Assembly: GCA_038146805.1 (NCBI GenBank)
Contig: JAYQSH010000003.1
Span: 124,001 to 188,000, forward strand
Reading direction: 5' to 3'
From: CAIYXB01 sp038146805
GTDB lineage: Bacteria; Cyanobacteriota; Vampirovibrionia; LMEP-6097
Length of the DNA stretch: 64,000 bases
Shown: positions 17,546 to 26,900 of the stretch, piece by piece
Position numbering within the stretch: the first letter of the stretch is position 1
Layout of the letters: every line of letters begins with the position of its first letter
Translations under genes and position numbers: made by a program
Notes under the pieces: generated by a model
What the model saw: the letters and a program-made list of their open reading frames with translations, nothing else
What the model was told of the DNA's origin: nothing
The model's database searches: none

Positions 17546-20392
17546 TTATGCATTTATTGGTTTTGAATCATCTTTTTCAACAACTTGAGAGTGAAATAAC
17601 AAAACAACAGTATGTCTTTTGATATCTTCTAACAAATCATCAAACATATCAAAACTTTCTTTTTTATATTCGATTAAAGGATCTTTTTGACCATAACTTT
17701 GCAAATGAATACCTTCTTTTAAACTATCCATTGAATGTAAGTGATTAATCCATTTTGAATCTATTACATGAAGCATTATTTGCCTTTCTGCTTCAGCTAA
17801 AACTTCATGCCCTAAGCTTTCTTCTTTAGCATTAAATAAATTAAACACTGCTGTCTTTAATTGATGTAACATTGCTGAAAAATCTTTAGTTCTAAAACTT
17901 TCTATATCTTCAACATCATGTAAAACCTCAGCCCCAAAATCATTTTTATAAGTTTCAAAGATAGTGGCAATCGGTGATAAACCATTACTATCATCAAACC
18001 AAATCTCTGGCGGAGTATTCGGGTTAATATGTGAATAACAAATATTTTCAGCATGACTATCTATCATTTTTAAAATATTGTCATGGATATCATCACCATT
18101 TAAAATCTGTCTGCGTTCTCTATAAATAACCTCTCTTTGAGTGTTCACAACATCATCAAATTGCAAAACATGTTTCCTAATATCAAAATTATGAGATTCA
18201 ACTTTCTTTTGAGAATTATTAATTGCACCACTAATCAAACCAGCCTCAATTGGTAAATCTTCATCTGCATTAAGCATAGTCATAATTGCCTGAATTTTTT
18301 CACCACCGAAAATTCTCATTAAGCTATCTTCTAAAGACAAGAAAAACTTAGACTTACCCGGATCACCCTGACGCGCACAACGACCACGTAATTGATTATC
18401 AATACGACGACTTTCATGCCTCTCGCTACCAATTACATACAAGCCACCAGCTTCAATAATTTTTGCTTGATCCTCTAAATCAACAACATTATAATCAGCA
18501 GAATTAGGATCGTTTGACTTATGACCACCCAAGATGATATCTGTACCTCTACCTGCCATGTTTGTTGCAATAGTTACAGCTCCCAAACGACCTGCTTCTC
18601 GGATAATTTGTGCTTCTTGTTTATGATTTTTTGCATTTAAAACACTAAACTTAATTTTTTTTCTAACTGCAGTTAACACATCAATAGTATTTGTTACTGT
18701 TTCAAGAGCAAAACTCGCATCTTCATTTAATTTAACGGCACTATTAATTTCAGTTGCAATTTGAGACCATTTTTCATCAGTTAGATTTGCTGGTCTATCT
18801 AAAAGTTTTTTTGCTTCAGCACTTAAGCCAGTAAAATTTGCTTTTTGCAGATGCTTGAACAAACGTGCAAGTCTAAATTGAAGAAGTTGTAAACTCAAAT
18901 TTGGTTTAGAAAGGATTGCCGCTATTGCCTCAGATTTTTCAATACTTGTTGTTCCAACTAGTACTGGAACACCTGATTTATGAGCTTTTATAACTTCTTC
19001 AACGACAGCATAAAACTTTGCAAACTCCGTTTTGTAGACAACATCATTTAAATTTTGTCTTTGATTTGGTTTATTCGTTGGAATTGTTAGAACTGATAGA
19101 TTATAAATTTTTTCAAATTCCTCAGCTTCTGTCAAAGCTGTACCAGTCATACCTGAAAGCTTAGGATAAAGCCTAAATAAATTTTGAAAAGTAATACTTG
19201 CCATGGTTAGAGTTTCTTCTTGAATTGAAACTCCTTCTTTTGCTTCAATAGCTTGGTGTAAACCATCTCCCCAACGTCTACCTTCCATCAGTCTTCCAGT
19301 AAATTCATCAACAATAATTACTTCTTTTTTTCTAGTTTCAGCATTTGCTTTAACTATATAATCTGAATCTTTTACATATAAATCTTTTGCTCTTAATGCT
19401 TGAATAATATGGTGCGCTAAATTATACTCAGGGTTCCATAAATCATCTACATTCAAAATTTGCTCAGCATTTTTAATACCAAGGTCCGTCAAAATTACAT
19501 TTTTTGCTTTTTCATCTAAGTAATAATCAGCTTTTTCAGCTTTTTCGTTTTCACCTTTAACTAATTTCTTTGCAACTTTCTGACAAGCCAAATAAATATC
19601 ACTTTTTTGTGTATCTGGAAGCCCACTAATAATTAATGGTGTTCTTGCTTCATCAATCAAAATACTATCAACCTCATCAATGATTGCCATGTAATATGGT
19701 CTCTGCACACAATCTTCAACATCAGTTTCCATATTGTCTCTCAAATAATCAAAGCCAAATTCATTATTGGTACCATAGGTTATGTCACAGGCATATGCTT
19801 GTTTTCTTTCTTCAGGTTTTTTTCCCGCAACAATCAAGCCAGTTGTTAATCCAAGCCAAGAGTAAAGTTTACCCATCCATTGTGAATCTCTCTGTGCCAA
19901 ATAATCATTTACTGTTACTACATGCACTCCGCGACCACTTAAAGCATTGAGGTAAGCTGCAAGAGTACACACCAATGTTTTACCTTCACCGGTTTGCATC
20001 TCAGCAATACCACCATTATGCAATTGAATACCACCTATTAATTGCACGTCAAAATGACGCATCTTTAAAACTCTTTTAGAGGCTTCTCTACAAACTGCAA
20101 AAGCTTCCGGCAAAATTTCTTCTAAAGTTTCAGCAAGCACCTTATCATGACTTGTTCTAACTTGCCCCGGCATTTTTGCAACATCATCTGGAATAAATTT
20201 TTCAAATTTAACAGCTGAAATTTTTTCTTGAATTTTATTTTTAAATTCTTGAGTTTTAGATTGCAGTTCACTATCGCTTAGCTGTTCAATTTCTTTTTCA
20301 AGAGAATTAATATGATCAACCAAGGGTCTAATCCTTTTGAGATTATTCTCGTTAATATTTCCAGAAAAAAAACTTAAAACTTTTTCAAACAC
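17546..20392 (-). CDS. secA: Protein translocase ATPase SecA with an insertion in nucleotide-binding domain 2
   Basis: Motor that drives unfolded preproteins through SecYEG (948 residues). Landmarks: MQTGEGKTL (Walker A), VDSILIDEARTPLIISG (DEAD-like Walker B region), TGTALTEAEEFEKIY, TIATNMAGRGTDI, QLRGRCARQGDPGKSKFFLSLED. Between TTSIEKSE (about residue 481) and VLNAKNHKQEA (about 584) lie about 85 extra residues, where most SecA proteins have about 20. Insertions at this place are known in some phyla. The C-terminal zinc-binding Cys motif is absent; the protein ends VVEKDDSKPINA. trpE follows without a gap. Confidence 0.96.
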   Translation of the reverse strand: MFEKVLSFFSGNINENNLKRIRPLVDHINSLEKEIEQLSDSELQSKTQEFKNKIQEKISAVKFEKFIPDDVAKMPGQVRTSHDKVLAETLEEILPEAFAVCREASKRVLKMRHFDVQLIGGIQLHNGGIAEMQTGEGKTLVCTLAAYLNALSGRGVHVVTVNDYLAQRDSQWMGKLYSWLGLTTGLIVAGKKPEERKQAYACDITYGTNNEFGFDYLRDNMETDVEDCVQRPYYMAIIDEVDSILIDEARTPLIISGLPDTQKSDIYLACQKVAKKLVKGENEKAEKADYYLDEKAKNVILTDLGIKNAEQILNVDDLWNPEYNLAHHIIQALRAKDLYVKDSDYIVKANAETRKKEVIIVDEFTGRLMEGRRWGDGLHQAIEAKEGVSIQEETLTMASITFQNLFRLYPKLSGMTGTALTEAEEFEKIYNLSVLTIPTNKPNQRQNLNDVVYKTEFAKFYAVVEEVIKAHKSGVPVLVGTTSIEKSEAIAAILSKPNLSLQLLQFRLARLFKHLQKANFTGLSAEAKKLLDRPANLTDEKWSQIATEINSAVKLNEDASFALETVTNTIDVLTAVRKKIKFSVLNAKNHKQEAQIIREAGRLGAVTIATNMAGRGTDIILGGHKSNDPNSADYNVVDLEDQAKIIEAGGLYVIGSERHESRRIDNQLRGRCARQGDPGKSKFFLSLEDSLMRIFGGEKIQAIMTMLNADEDLPIEAGLISGAINNSQKKVESHNFDIRKHVLQFDDVVNTQREVIYRERRQILNGDDIHDNILKMIDSHAENICYSHINPNTPPEIWFDDSNGLSPIATIFETYKNDFGAEVLHDVEDIESFRTKDFSAMLHQLKTAVFNLFNAKEESLGHEVLAEAERQIMLHVIDSKWINHLHSMDSLKEGIHLQSYGQKDPLIEYKKESFDMFDDLLEDIKRHTVVLLFHSQVVEKDDSKPINA

Positions 20393-20509
20393 CGCAATAC
20401 ATTATATCAAGTATTTGCCAAACTTAGTTTTCGAAAATATTAAAATTCTTTCTTAACGTATTTGGTTTGAGGACACGTCCATAAAAGAAAATTCTAAACA
20501 AAACAAGTC

Positions 20510-21408
20510 TTACTCAAAGTCTTTCATTATGACTTTCAACTTTTGTAAAGCTTTCATATGTAACTGAGATGCTCTTGATTCAGACACGCCTAAAATCTCA
20601 CCAATCTCTTTAAAAGTTAATTTTTGATAGTGATACAAAGCAACAACGAGTCTATCTCTTTTTTGCAAACTATCAATTGCTTGAGCAAGTTTTTCTTTGA
20701 GTAAAATTCTCTCAACCATTTCTTCTTGAGTCATTTCATCAGAAGCAATACTGTCAACTAATGTTGATTTTGAATCTTCAAATGGTTTTGTCACATCTGC
20801 ACTATCTAAAGAATAAACATTTACATTTACTTGAGCCATTATTTTACGGTAATCAGCTTCAGAGAGATTTAATGACTTCATCATCTCTTCATCCGTAGGG
20901 GCTCTTCCTAATTTTGCCTCAAGCTCATTATAAGCCGCTTGATATCTTTTTACTCTAGTTCTAGAAGTTCTACTTAAAAAATCTCTAGATCTAAGAAAAT
21001 CTAAAACTTCACCTCTAATTCTGTTAATTGCAAAAGTCTCAAAAGAACAATTTTGATCTGGATTATATCTATCAACGGCTTCAATTAAACCTAAACAACC
21101 ATAACCAATCAAATCATCTTTATCAAAGTCAGCAGTTTCAATTTTCGGGAAACGACCAATAACCCACTTAACTAAATAAGAAAATTTTGTAATTAATTGA
21201 TCTCTTATGTAAGCAGGTTTTTTATCAGAAACATATTTAGCCCAAAGTCTTCTAGACTCTTCTTTATCTTTTAACTTTTCAGCATCACTAATATTTTTAA
21301 TTTCATGTCATGTTTCTTTGTTAAAAGATCATCCTCTTTAACATCAGTAGTTACTACTGCTGAAGCAATAATATTTTTTTTATTTAAATTGTTATTATTG
21401 TCTTTCAT
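20510..21408 (-). pseudogene. FliA/WhiG-type (sigma-28 group) sigma factor interrupted by a 5-bp tandem duplication
   Basis: The region 20510-21112 encodes sigma domains 2 to 4 of a group-3 sigma factor: LIGYGCLGLIEAVDRY (region 2), LGRAPTDEEM (region 3), and LTFKEIGEILGVSESRASQLH (region 4 helix-turn-helix). In the same frame the sequence continues upstream as KEESRRLWAKYVSDKK...RDQLITKFSYLVKWV, a typical region 1.2/2.1, but no start codon lies there. A good ATG at 21408 opens MKDNNNNLNKKN in a different frame. The two frames meet at 21304-21313, where the pentamer CATGT is present twice. Removing one copy restores a 297-codon gene. So the gene is frameshifted as sequenced; it may be a real mutation, phase variation or an error. 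The start is 1 nt after the stop of the upstream gene. Confidence 0.78.
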
Positions 21409-21409
21409 C

Positions 21410-21775
21410 TTAACCTTCTGACATGATTTCTAATTTTGATTCTCTAAGTTCAATTTGTTCTTGTAACAATCTACGTTTCTTTTGCTTCGACATTTCCAAA
21501 TCTAAGAAATGTTTTCTTTGCAAAACATTAGAAATCAAAGCTCCAATACAGTATCCCAAAATGGCGCATCCTAATATTGGAAATAGACTAACTACAAAAA
21601 ATCTTTTAAATGTAAAAGCTTCAAAACTTCTTTCATTTACATAGAAAAAAAAATTAACCGCAAATGATAGAGTTGCAAAAAGGATTGTAAATTTTAAAGA
21701 GTAGTTTTTAAAATTTTTGTACCTTTTGAATAACTCATCTTTTGCTTCTTTTATTTTTTCCATTTCGACATTCAT
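21410..21775 (-). CDS. Two-helix membrane protein of unknown function upstream of the sigma factor
   Basis: A 121-residue protein with a charged N-terminus, two membrane helices (about residues 27-46 and 60-84) and a strongly charged C-terminal helix (EMSKQKKRRLLQEQIELRESK) that looks like coiled coil. There is no signal peptide and no recognised family. It is transcribed with the sigma factor, whose ATG comes 1 nt after its stop. It may therefore be a membrane partner such as an anti-sigma-like or structural protein, but nothing in the sequence shows that. Confidence 0.5.
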   Translation of the reverse strand: MNVEMEKIKEAKDELFKRYKNFKNYSLKFTILFATLSFAVNFFFYVNERSFEAFTFKRFFVVSLFPILGCAILGYCIGALISNVLQRKHFLDLEMSKQKKRRLLQEQIELRESKLEIMSEG

Positions 21776-21924
21776 ATTTATTTGTCTACATTAGTTTTAT
21801 TCCAATAGCACCAAGGTTTTTTAAGTCAGTCCAATGATTGAAATTACAAATAAAAACAAGTAAAAAAATTATTTAGCAAAAACTAAATAGTCTAAAAGGT
21901 TTATATTAAAAAGATTGCAAATCC

Positions 21925-22701
21925 TTATAAATAGAGTAATGGGGTGAGGATACCATCCATGATAATCACGCCCATAATAACAATTGCTGTTGCTTTAGTT
22001 GTCGTCATGCCAACTTCTTTTGCACCACCCTCGCACTTAAGTCCCATGACAATATGTACTAAGATACAAAAAATAGCGAAAATTTCTATTTTTATCAAAG
22101 GTAAAATATAATCTTTAATTTCTACAAGCTTCCAAGCAGAATCTAAAAACTCAATCATCTCAAGATCTACAGCAAGCTTGGCGACTGTCATTCCAGCAAA
22201 AACAGAAATCACAGAACTAATTGCCAAAACAAAAGGCATCATGATCATAACCGATAATAAGGCTGGAACCAATAAATAATAAAGTGGGTCAATTTTTAAA
22301 ACTTTTAATACATCAATTTGCTCTGTAACCTGCATAACAGAAACTTCAGAAGTAAATGCTGTTCCACATCGAGCAGCAAGCCCGAAGGCAATAAAAACTG
22401 GAACCATCTCCCTCAAATTAGCTAGAACAATTAGTGGACCAATTAAATCTCGACCACCTTGTTTTACTAGTTCAATCGAAGTATTTAAAGTTAAAATCGA
22501 AGTACCAATAACAATCAAGATTAAAATCATTGGTAAGGATTCATATGAAATCAAGGCCGCTTTACTGATTGTTTCTTTGAGTGGTATTCTGCCATTTGCA
22601 ATCATCTTCATAGATTTAAAGAAAGCAGGTGTGATACTTCCAATAATTTCTAAAAAACTTGCCTTATGAGCTGGATTTGGTGGGGCAAAATTTGCAGACA
22701 T
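21925..22701 (-). CDS. mlaE: MlaE/YrbE-family ABC permease
   Basis: Permease of the intermembrane phospholipid transport family (MlaE; TGD1 in plants), 258 residues with about five or six hydrophobic segments. Family marks include GLAARCGTAFTSEVSVMQVTEQIDVLKVL, which is close to the canonical (A)GRxGSAxAAELGTMxVTEQIDAL, and the C-terminal GAKEVGMTTTKA. It would move lipids between inner and outer membranes together with an ATPase (MlaF) and MCE protein (MlaD), neither of which is adjacent. It supports a diderm envelope. The start is only 18 nt from the divergent acs start. Confidence 0.88.
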   Translation of the reverse strand: MSANFAPPNPAHKASFLEIIGSITPAFFKSMKMIANGRIPLKETISKAALISYESLPMILILIVIGTSILTLNTSIELVKQGGRDLIGPLIVLANLREMVPVFIAFGLAARCGTAFTSEVSVMQVTEQIDVLKVLKIDPLYYLLVPALLSVMIMMPFVLAISSVISVFAGMTVAKLAVDLEMIEFLDSAWKLVEIKDYILPLIKIEIFAIFCILVHIVMGLKCEGGAKEVGMTTTKATAIVIMGVIIMDGILTPLLYL

Positions 22702-22719
22702 GGTTATAATTTTATAACA
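22702..22719. promoter_or_regulatory. 18-bp bidirectional promoter region between mlaE and acs
   Basis: Only 18 bp separate the divergent start codons. For acs a TATAAT lies at 22705-22710, 9 nt before the ATG. For mlaE the complementary strand carries an extended -10 TGTTATAAA, 9 nt before its ATG. Both mRNAs would begin at or next to the start codon, and each -35 region must lie inside the opposite gene. Confidence 0.45.
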
Positions 22720-24597
22720 ATGCTGGAAATTCTCAAAAAAGAAATTTTTGACGTTAATTTAGATCAAGAAACTCACCAAAATCTTATTGAAAGTTTCAAA
22801 AAAGACTATTTTGGCACTTGGGCTCAGTTAGCTCGCCAAGAACTTTATTGGCAAGAAGATTTTGAGACTGCTTACGAACAAAAAAACTTTCCCTTTAATA
22901 AATGGTTTTTAGGTGGCAAAACCAATTTATCTTACAACTGTTTAGACCAGCACTCAAATGTCAAAAAAGACAAAATAGCCTTTACTTTTGTTAATTCACA
23001 ACAAGAAACCCAAACTATTAGTTTTGGCGAATTACACAAAAAAGTTATCCAGTTTGCTAGCTACCTAAAAAAACTTGGAGTTAAAAAAGGTAACATTATT
23101 ACTCTCTATATGCCGCTAAGTATAGAAGCAATTATTGCCATGCTCGCAATAGTTAGAATAGGGGCAATTCACAGCATTGTTTTTGCTGGGTTTTCGGCAA
23201 CTGCACTTGCACAAAGAATCGAAGATACCAAAAGTGATTTTTTAATAACAGCAGATAAAGGTTATCGCAAAGGTAAAGAACTAGAATTACTGAAAACGGC
23301 TCTAGAAGCTCATAAACTCTTTAATTTCAAAAACATTATTCTATACAATCGCTCAAAAAGTTTTAATTTCAATTCTATAGAAACCCAAAATGCTTTTTTG
23401 ATTTTTGATTTTGACGATTACAAAAAAGAAAGCTCAGAAAATGATCCGATACAATGGCTAGATTCAGAAGACCCTTGCTTTATTTTGTACACAAGTGGCA
23501 GTACCGGAAAGCCAAAAGGTTTACTACACACAACAGCAGGTTATGCACTTTGGGCAAAACTTACAACAAAGTGGGTTTTCGACATCAAAGATAGTGATCA
23601 ATATTGGTGTACAGCAGACATTGGCTGGATTACAGGTCATAGTTATTTGGTTTATGGACCCTTATTAAATGGTACAAGTTCTTTTTTTTATGAAGATGCA
23701 CCAGACTTTCCACATAAAAATATTTTTTGGGACTTAATTGAAAAACATAAAATTTCAATTTTTTATACTGCACCAACAGCCATTCGCACTTTTATGAAAT
23801 GGCAGGCACAAGAAGCAATCACTGCAAACTTAGATTCATTGAGATTACTTGGTAGTGTGGGTGAACCCATAAACCCAAAAGCTTGGCAATGGTTTTATGA
23901 AGAAATTGGTCAAAGCAGATGTCCTATTGTAGATACTTGGTGGCAAACTGAAACTGGTGGCATTATGATTACAAGCCTTGTAGGGATTGATGATATGAAA
24001 CCCGGTAAAGCTGGTAAAGCGCTACCTGGAATTACAAGTTTTATTGATGAGGACAAGTTCTTGTATATCAACAAACCCTTTCCCAGTTTAGCTAGAACAA
24101 TTTATAATGATGATGAAAAATACAAAAGTAATTATTGGCAAAATAAATACAATGCATACAAAGCCGGTGACTCAGCCTTAGTTGATGCAGATGGATATAT
24201 TGAAATTCAAGGCAGGATTGATGATGTCTTAAATGTTTCAGGACATAGACTAGGCACTGCTGAAATCGAATCAGCCATTATCAAAACAGCGAATATTTCT
24301 GAAGCTGCAGTTGTTTCACGTAAAGATGAAATTACAGGAGAAGCAATCATTGTCTTTGCAGTAGGCAACTCTGAAGCAAAAAAAGAAGATATAGAAAAAC
24401 AAATAAAACAAGATATAGGTTCTTTTGCAAAGCCTAAAGAAATTCATATTTGTTCAGCATTACCTAAAACTCGCTCAGGCAAGATCATGAGACGTTTACT
24501 AAAAGATCTAGCAAATGGTAACTTGCCAAAAGGTGATATTAGTACCTTAGAAGACGCGAACGTAATCAAAGCTTTAACTAAACTTTTGCATAATTAG
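22720..24597 (+). CDS. acs: Acetyl-CoA synthetase (AMP-forming)
   Basis: Activates acetate to acetyl-CoA through acetyl-AMP; 625 residues from the start I prefer. The motifs are in order: IHSIVFAGFSA, the P-loop YTSGSTGKPKG, the core TWWQTETGG, the hinge GRIDDVLNVSGHR and the catalytic-lysine motif RSGKIMRR, where the Lys is a known acetylation site in the family. The longer frame from 22666 would overlap mlaE and add 18 unlike residues. It lets the cell use acetate as a carbon and electron source. The 3' end overlaps that of convergent glyA by 20 bp. Confidence 0.95.
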   Translation: MLEILKKEIFDVNLDQETHQNLIESFKKDYFGTWAQLARQELYWQEDFETAYEQKNFPFNKWFLGGKTNLSYNCLDQHSNVKKDKIAFTFVNSQQETQTISFGELHKKVIQFASYLKKLGVKKGNIITLYMPLSIEAIIAMLAIVRIGAIHSIVFAGFSATALAQRIEDTKSDFLITADKGYRKGKELELLKTALEAHKLFNFKNIILYNRSKSFNFNSIETQNAFLIFDFDDYKKESSENDPIQWLDSEDPCFILYTSGSTGKPKGLLHTTAGYALWAKLTTKWVFDIKDSDQYWCTADIGWITGHSYLVYGPLLNGTSSFFYEDAPDFPHKNIFWDLIEKHKISIFYTAPTAIRTFMKWQAQEAITANLDSLRLLGSVGEPINPKAWQWFYEEIGQSRCPIVDTWWQTETGGIMITSLVGIDDMKPGKAGKALPGITSFIDEDKFLYINKPFPSLARTIYNDDEKYKSNYWQNKYNAYKAGDSALVDADGYIEIQGRIDDVLNVSGHRLGTAEIESAIIKTANISEAAVVSRKDEITGEAIIVFAVGNSEAKKEDIEKQIKQDIGSFAKPKEIHICSALPKTRSGKIMRRLLKDLANGNLPKGDISTLEDANVIKALTKLLHN

Positions 24598-25873
24598 CTT
24601 GAGTATACAATGGATACTTTGCAGTAAGAGCTTTAACTTCAGCTAAAATAGTTTTTTCTAATTCTGAATCAATTTGCGAATTACCATCAGCATCTTTATT
24701 TTTTTCAAGTGCATTAATAACCATACTAATCAGCTCGGCGACTTTGATTGCATCTACTTCTAAAAATCCTCTTGTTGTAATAGCAGGCGTACCAATACGA
24801 ATACCACTTGTTACAAAAGGACTTTTTGGATCATTCGGTACACTGTTTTTATTAACGGTGATTTTAAGTTCATCGAGAACGTTTGCAACAAGTTTACCTG
24901 TTAAGCCTTTTGCTGTTAAATCTAACAAAAGCAAATGATTTTCTGTACCATTAGAAACCATATTAATGCCATGTTTTAAAAACTCTTGAGCCATTGCCTG
25001 AGAATTTTTCACAATTTGTTTTTGATAATTTTTAAACTCTGGTTGTAATGCTTCAAAAAATGCAACCGCCTTAGCCGCAATAATATGCATCAAGGGACCA
25101 CCTTGTGAACCCGGAAAAATTCCAGAATTAAATTTTTTGGTCATATCTTCTGAATTCCACAAGATCACTCCACCACGAGGGCCTCTAAGTGTTTTATGAG
25201 TTGTACTAGTTACAACATCAGCATGTGGAAACGGACTTGGATGCTCTCCTGTCGCAATCAAACCGGCTATATGAGCCATATCTACCATAAAGTAAGCACC
25301 AACCTTATCTGCGATAGCTTTGAACTTTGCAAAATCAATCTGACGAGGGTAAGCTGAAGCACCTGCAATAATTAATTTTGGTTTTTCTGCAAGAGCAATT
25401 TTCTCAATTTCTTCGTAATTTAAAAAACCATTTTCATCAACGCCATAACTCAAAGCCTGAAACCATTTACCTGAAAGATTCACTGGCGAACCATGAGTCA
25501 GATGACCACCTGCTTCAAGACTCATTCCCAGAAATTTATCACCCGGTTCAAGCAAGGCTAAAAATACAGCCGTATTTGCATTAGCACCAGAATGAGGTTG
25601 AACGTTTGCAAAATTACAAGAAAATAATTGACATAATCTTGAAATTGCCAAATTTTCAATTGCATCATGGTATTCACATCCATTGTAATAACGTTTACTT
25701 GGATAACCTTCTGCGTATTTATTAGTCAAACAAGAGCCAGCGGCACTTAAAACAGCCTCGCTAACAAAATTTTCACTGGCAATAAGCTCTATATTATCTT
25801 TCTGTCGATTTAATTCTTTTTGCATTAAATCTTCTACTTGCTCATCTCTTTGTTTAATAAAAAAATCTGACAT
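24578..25873 (-). CDS. glyA: Serine hydroxymethyltransferase
   Basis: PLP enzyme that interconverts serine and glycine and supplies one-carbon units to tetrahydrofolate (431 residues). The PLP-binding lysine is in STTHKTLRGPRGG; the N-terminal IELIASENFVS and the GYPSKRYYNGCEYHD block are characteristic. The 3' end overlaps acs tail to tail by 20 bp. The gene stands alone. Confidence 0.96.
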   Translation of the reverse strand: MSDFFIKQRDEQVEDLMQKELNRQKDNIELIASENFVSEAVLSAAGSCLTNKYAEGYPSKRYYNGCEYHDAIENLAISRLCQLFSCNFANVQPHSGANANTAVFLALLEPGDKFLGMSLEAGGHLTHGSPVNLSGKWFQALSYGVDENGFLNYEEIEKIALAEKPKLIIAGASAYPRQIDFAKFKAIADKVGAYFMVDMAHIAGLIATGEHPSPFPHADVVTSTTHKTLRGPRGGVILWNSEDMTKKFNSGIFPGSQGGPLMHIIAAKAVAFFEALQPEFKNYQKQIVKNSQAMAQEFLKHGINMVSNGTENHLLLLDLTAKGLTGKLVANVLDELKITVNKNSVPNDPKSPFVTSGIRIGTPAITTRGFLEVDAIKVAELISMVINALEKNKDADGNSQIDSELEKTILAEVKALTAKYPLYTQANYAKV

Positions 25874-25954
25874 ACAGTTATTTTAATGCATTTCTAAGGC
25901 ATTCGCCAAAAAACAAAGAATTGATCTACTGCAAATCTGACAAAAATAGGTAAC

Positions 25955-25990
25955 TTAGACTATTTAGAAGCATATAGTCTAAAGCTTCTA
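25955..25990. promoter_or_regulatory. Two interleaved perfect inverted repeats (candidate operator)
   Basis: Arm A TTAGACTAT (25955-25963) pairs with A' ATAGTCTAA (25974-25982); arm B TAGAAGC (25965-25971) pairs with B' GCTTCTA (25984-25990). Both are perfect, and the order A-B-A'-B' makes them mutually exclusive as hairpins. The site lies between the divergent glyA and 26035 genes, upstream of the predicted -10 for the latter (TATAAA, 26019-26024), which is where an operator would sit. Confidence 0.5.
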
Positions 25991-26034
25991 GGGGAGTTAA
26001 TCGATCAAATAACTTACGTATAAATTAATTACTT

Positions 26035-26652
26035 ATGTCACAAGCCGATTTATTCCCCAAATTAAGCAAAAACAAAAGAATTGCTGAAACTAGTACTGAA
26101 GATAGTACTGCAGAAGCAATTAAAATACTTAGTGAACAAATTATTGAAATTCGAGACATTATTTTTGAGCAACATAGCGTGATCAAAGAATTAACAGGAA
26201 CGATTACAATTCTTAAAGAAAAACAAAAAGAAAATTCTCAAAATTTAGAACTTACTCACATTGACCAAAGAGATTTAGCCAAACAAGTAAGAATTTTAAA
26301 AGCTAATCAAGAAGCTAATGATTTCACTCAACAAAAAATTGTACAAAGAAAAACAAGTCAAGAAGTACACAGAGATAAAGATATTGAAGAGCTATTTTAT
26401 AAAAACGCAAAAAATAGCACTGTAATGAAAAACTCACAAGCTAGTGAAGCTATCAAAAAAACTCTTGCTGAATTAAAAAAACTAGAAAAACCAAAACAAA
26501 AAATCATTGACCAAAGGGCGCGCGCGCAAACTACACGCACTCAAGCAAGTCAAGAAGATCAAAAAAAAGCTAAGTTGATCAAAAAAATGGTTTTTGGTAA
26601 AACTTCAAAACTGATTAAGGGCGAGTCTTTAAATTTGGGCCAAACCCGTTAA
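26035..26652 (+). CDS. Coiled-coil protein of unknown function
   Basis: A 205-residue, highly charged protein. Residues about 25-110 have heptad-like spacing (IKILSEQIIEIRDIIFEQH...) and should form a coiled coil. The C-terminal third is very basic (KKLEKPKQKI, KKAKLIKKMVFGK), suggesting nucleic-acid or membrane contact. There is no signal peptide and no recognised family. Its -10 (TATAAA) lies 10 nt before the ATG. A strong terminator 100 nt downstream isolates it as a single-gene unit. Confidence 0.5.
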   Translation: MSQADLFPKLSKNKRIAETSTEDSTAEAIKILSEQIIEIRDIIFEQHSVIKELTGTITILKEKQKENSQNLELTHIDQRDLAKQVRILKANQEANDFTQQKIVQRKTSQEVHRDKDIEELFYKNAKNSTVMKNSQASEAIKKTLAELKKLEKPKQKIIDQRARAQTTRTQASQEDQKKAKLIKKMVFGKTSKLIKGESLNLGQTR

Positions 26653-26750
26653 TAAGAATCACCGAGTCTTTAGAGTTTCACGCAGGGAAATAAGTAGGGA
26701 CCCCATTTTGTGATTTTAACATTTCACTGCCTAACCCAAAAAGAATCAAA

Positions 26751-26808
26751 CACCGTCGCTTAGTGAGTTTCACGCAGTGAAACAAGCTAAGCGTAAGGTG
26801 GTTTTTTT
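26751..26808 (+). terminator. Large three-step rho-independent terminator
   Basis: Nested arms CACC/GGTG (26751-26754, 26797-26800), CGCTTAG/CTAAGCG (26757-26763, 26787-26793) and GTTTCAC/GTGAAAC (26767-26773, 26777-26783) close on a GCA loop. A T7 run follows at 26802-26808. It would end the transcript of the coiled-coil gene. A partial copy of the apical arm (GAGTTTCACGCAG) occurs about 90 bp upstream. Confidence 0.75.
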
Positions 26809-26900
26809 AACCCTAATTAAAGAATAAAACTTAGCTCAGGAACTGGATACTAGCTATAAGACACTCAAAAGCTTTTTTTCTCAAAGTTTGTTAACAACAG

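Noticed and set aside
25955..25990. RNA pseudoknot
   Set aside because: The loop that must cross a 9-bp stem is one nucleotide long, too short for both stems at once.
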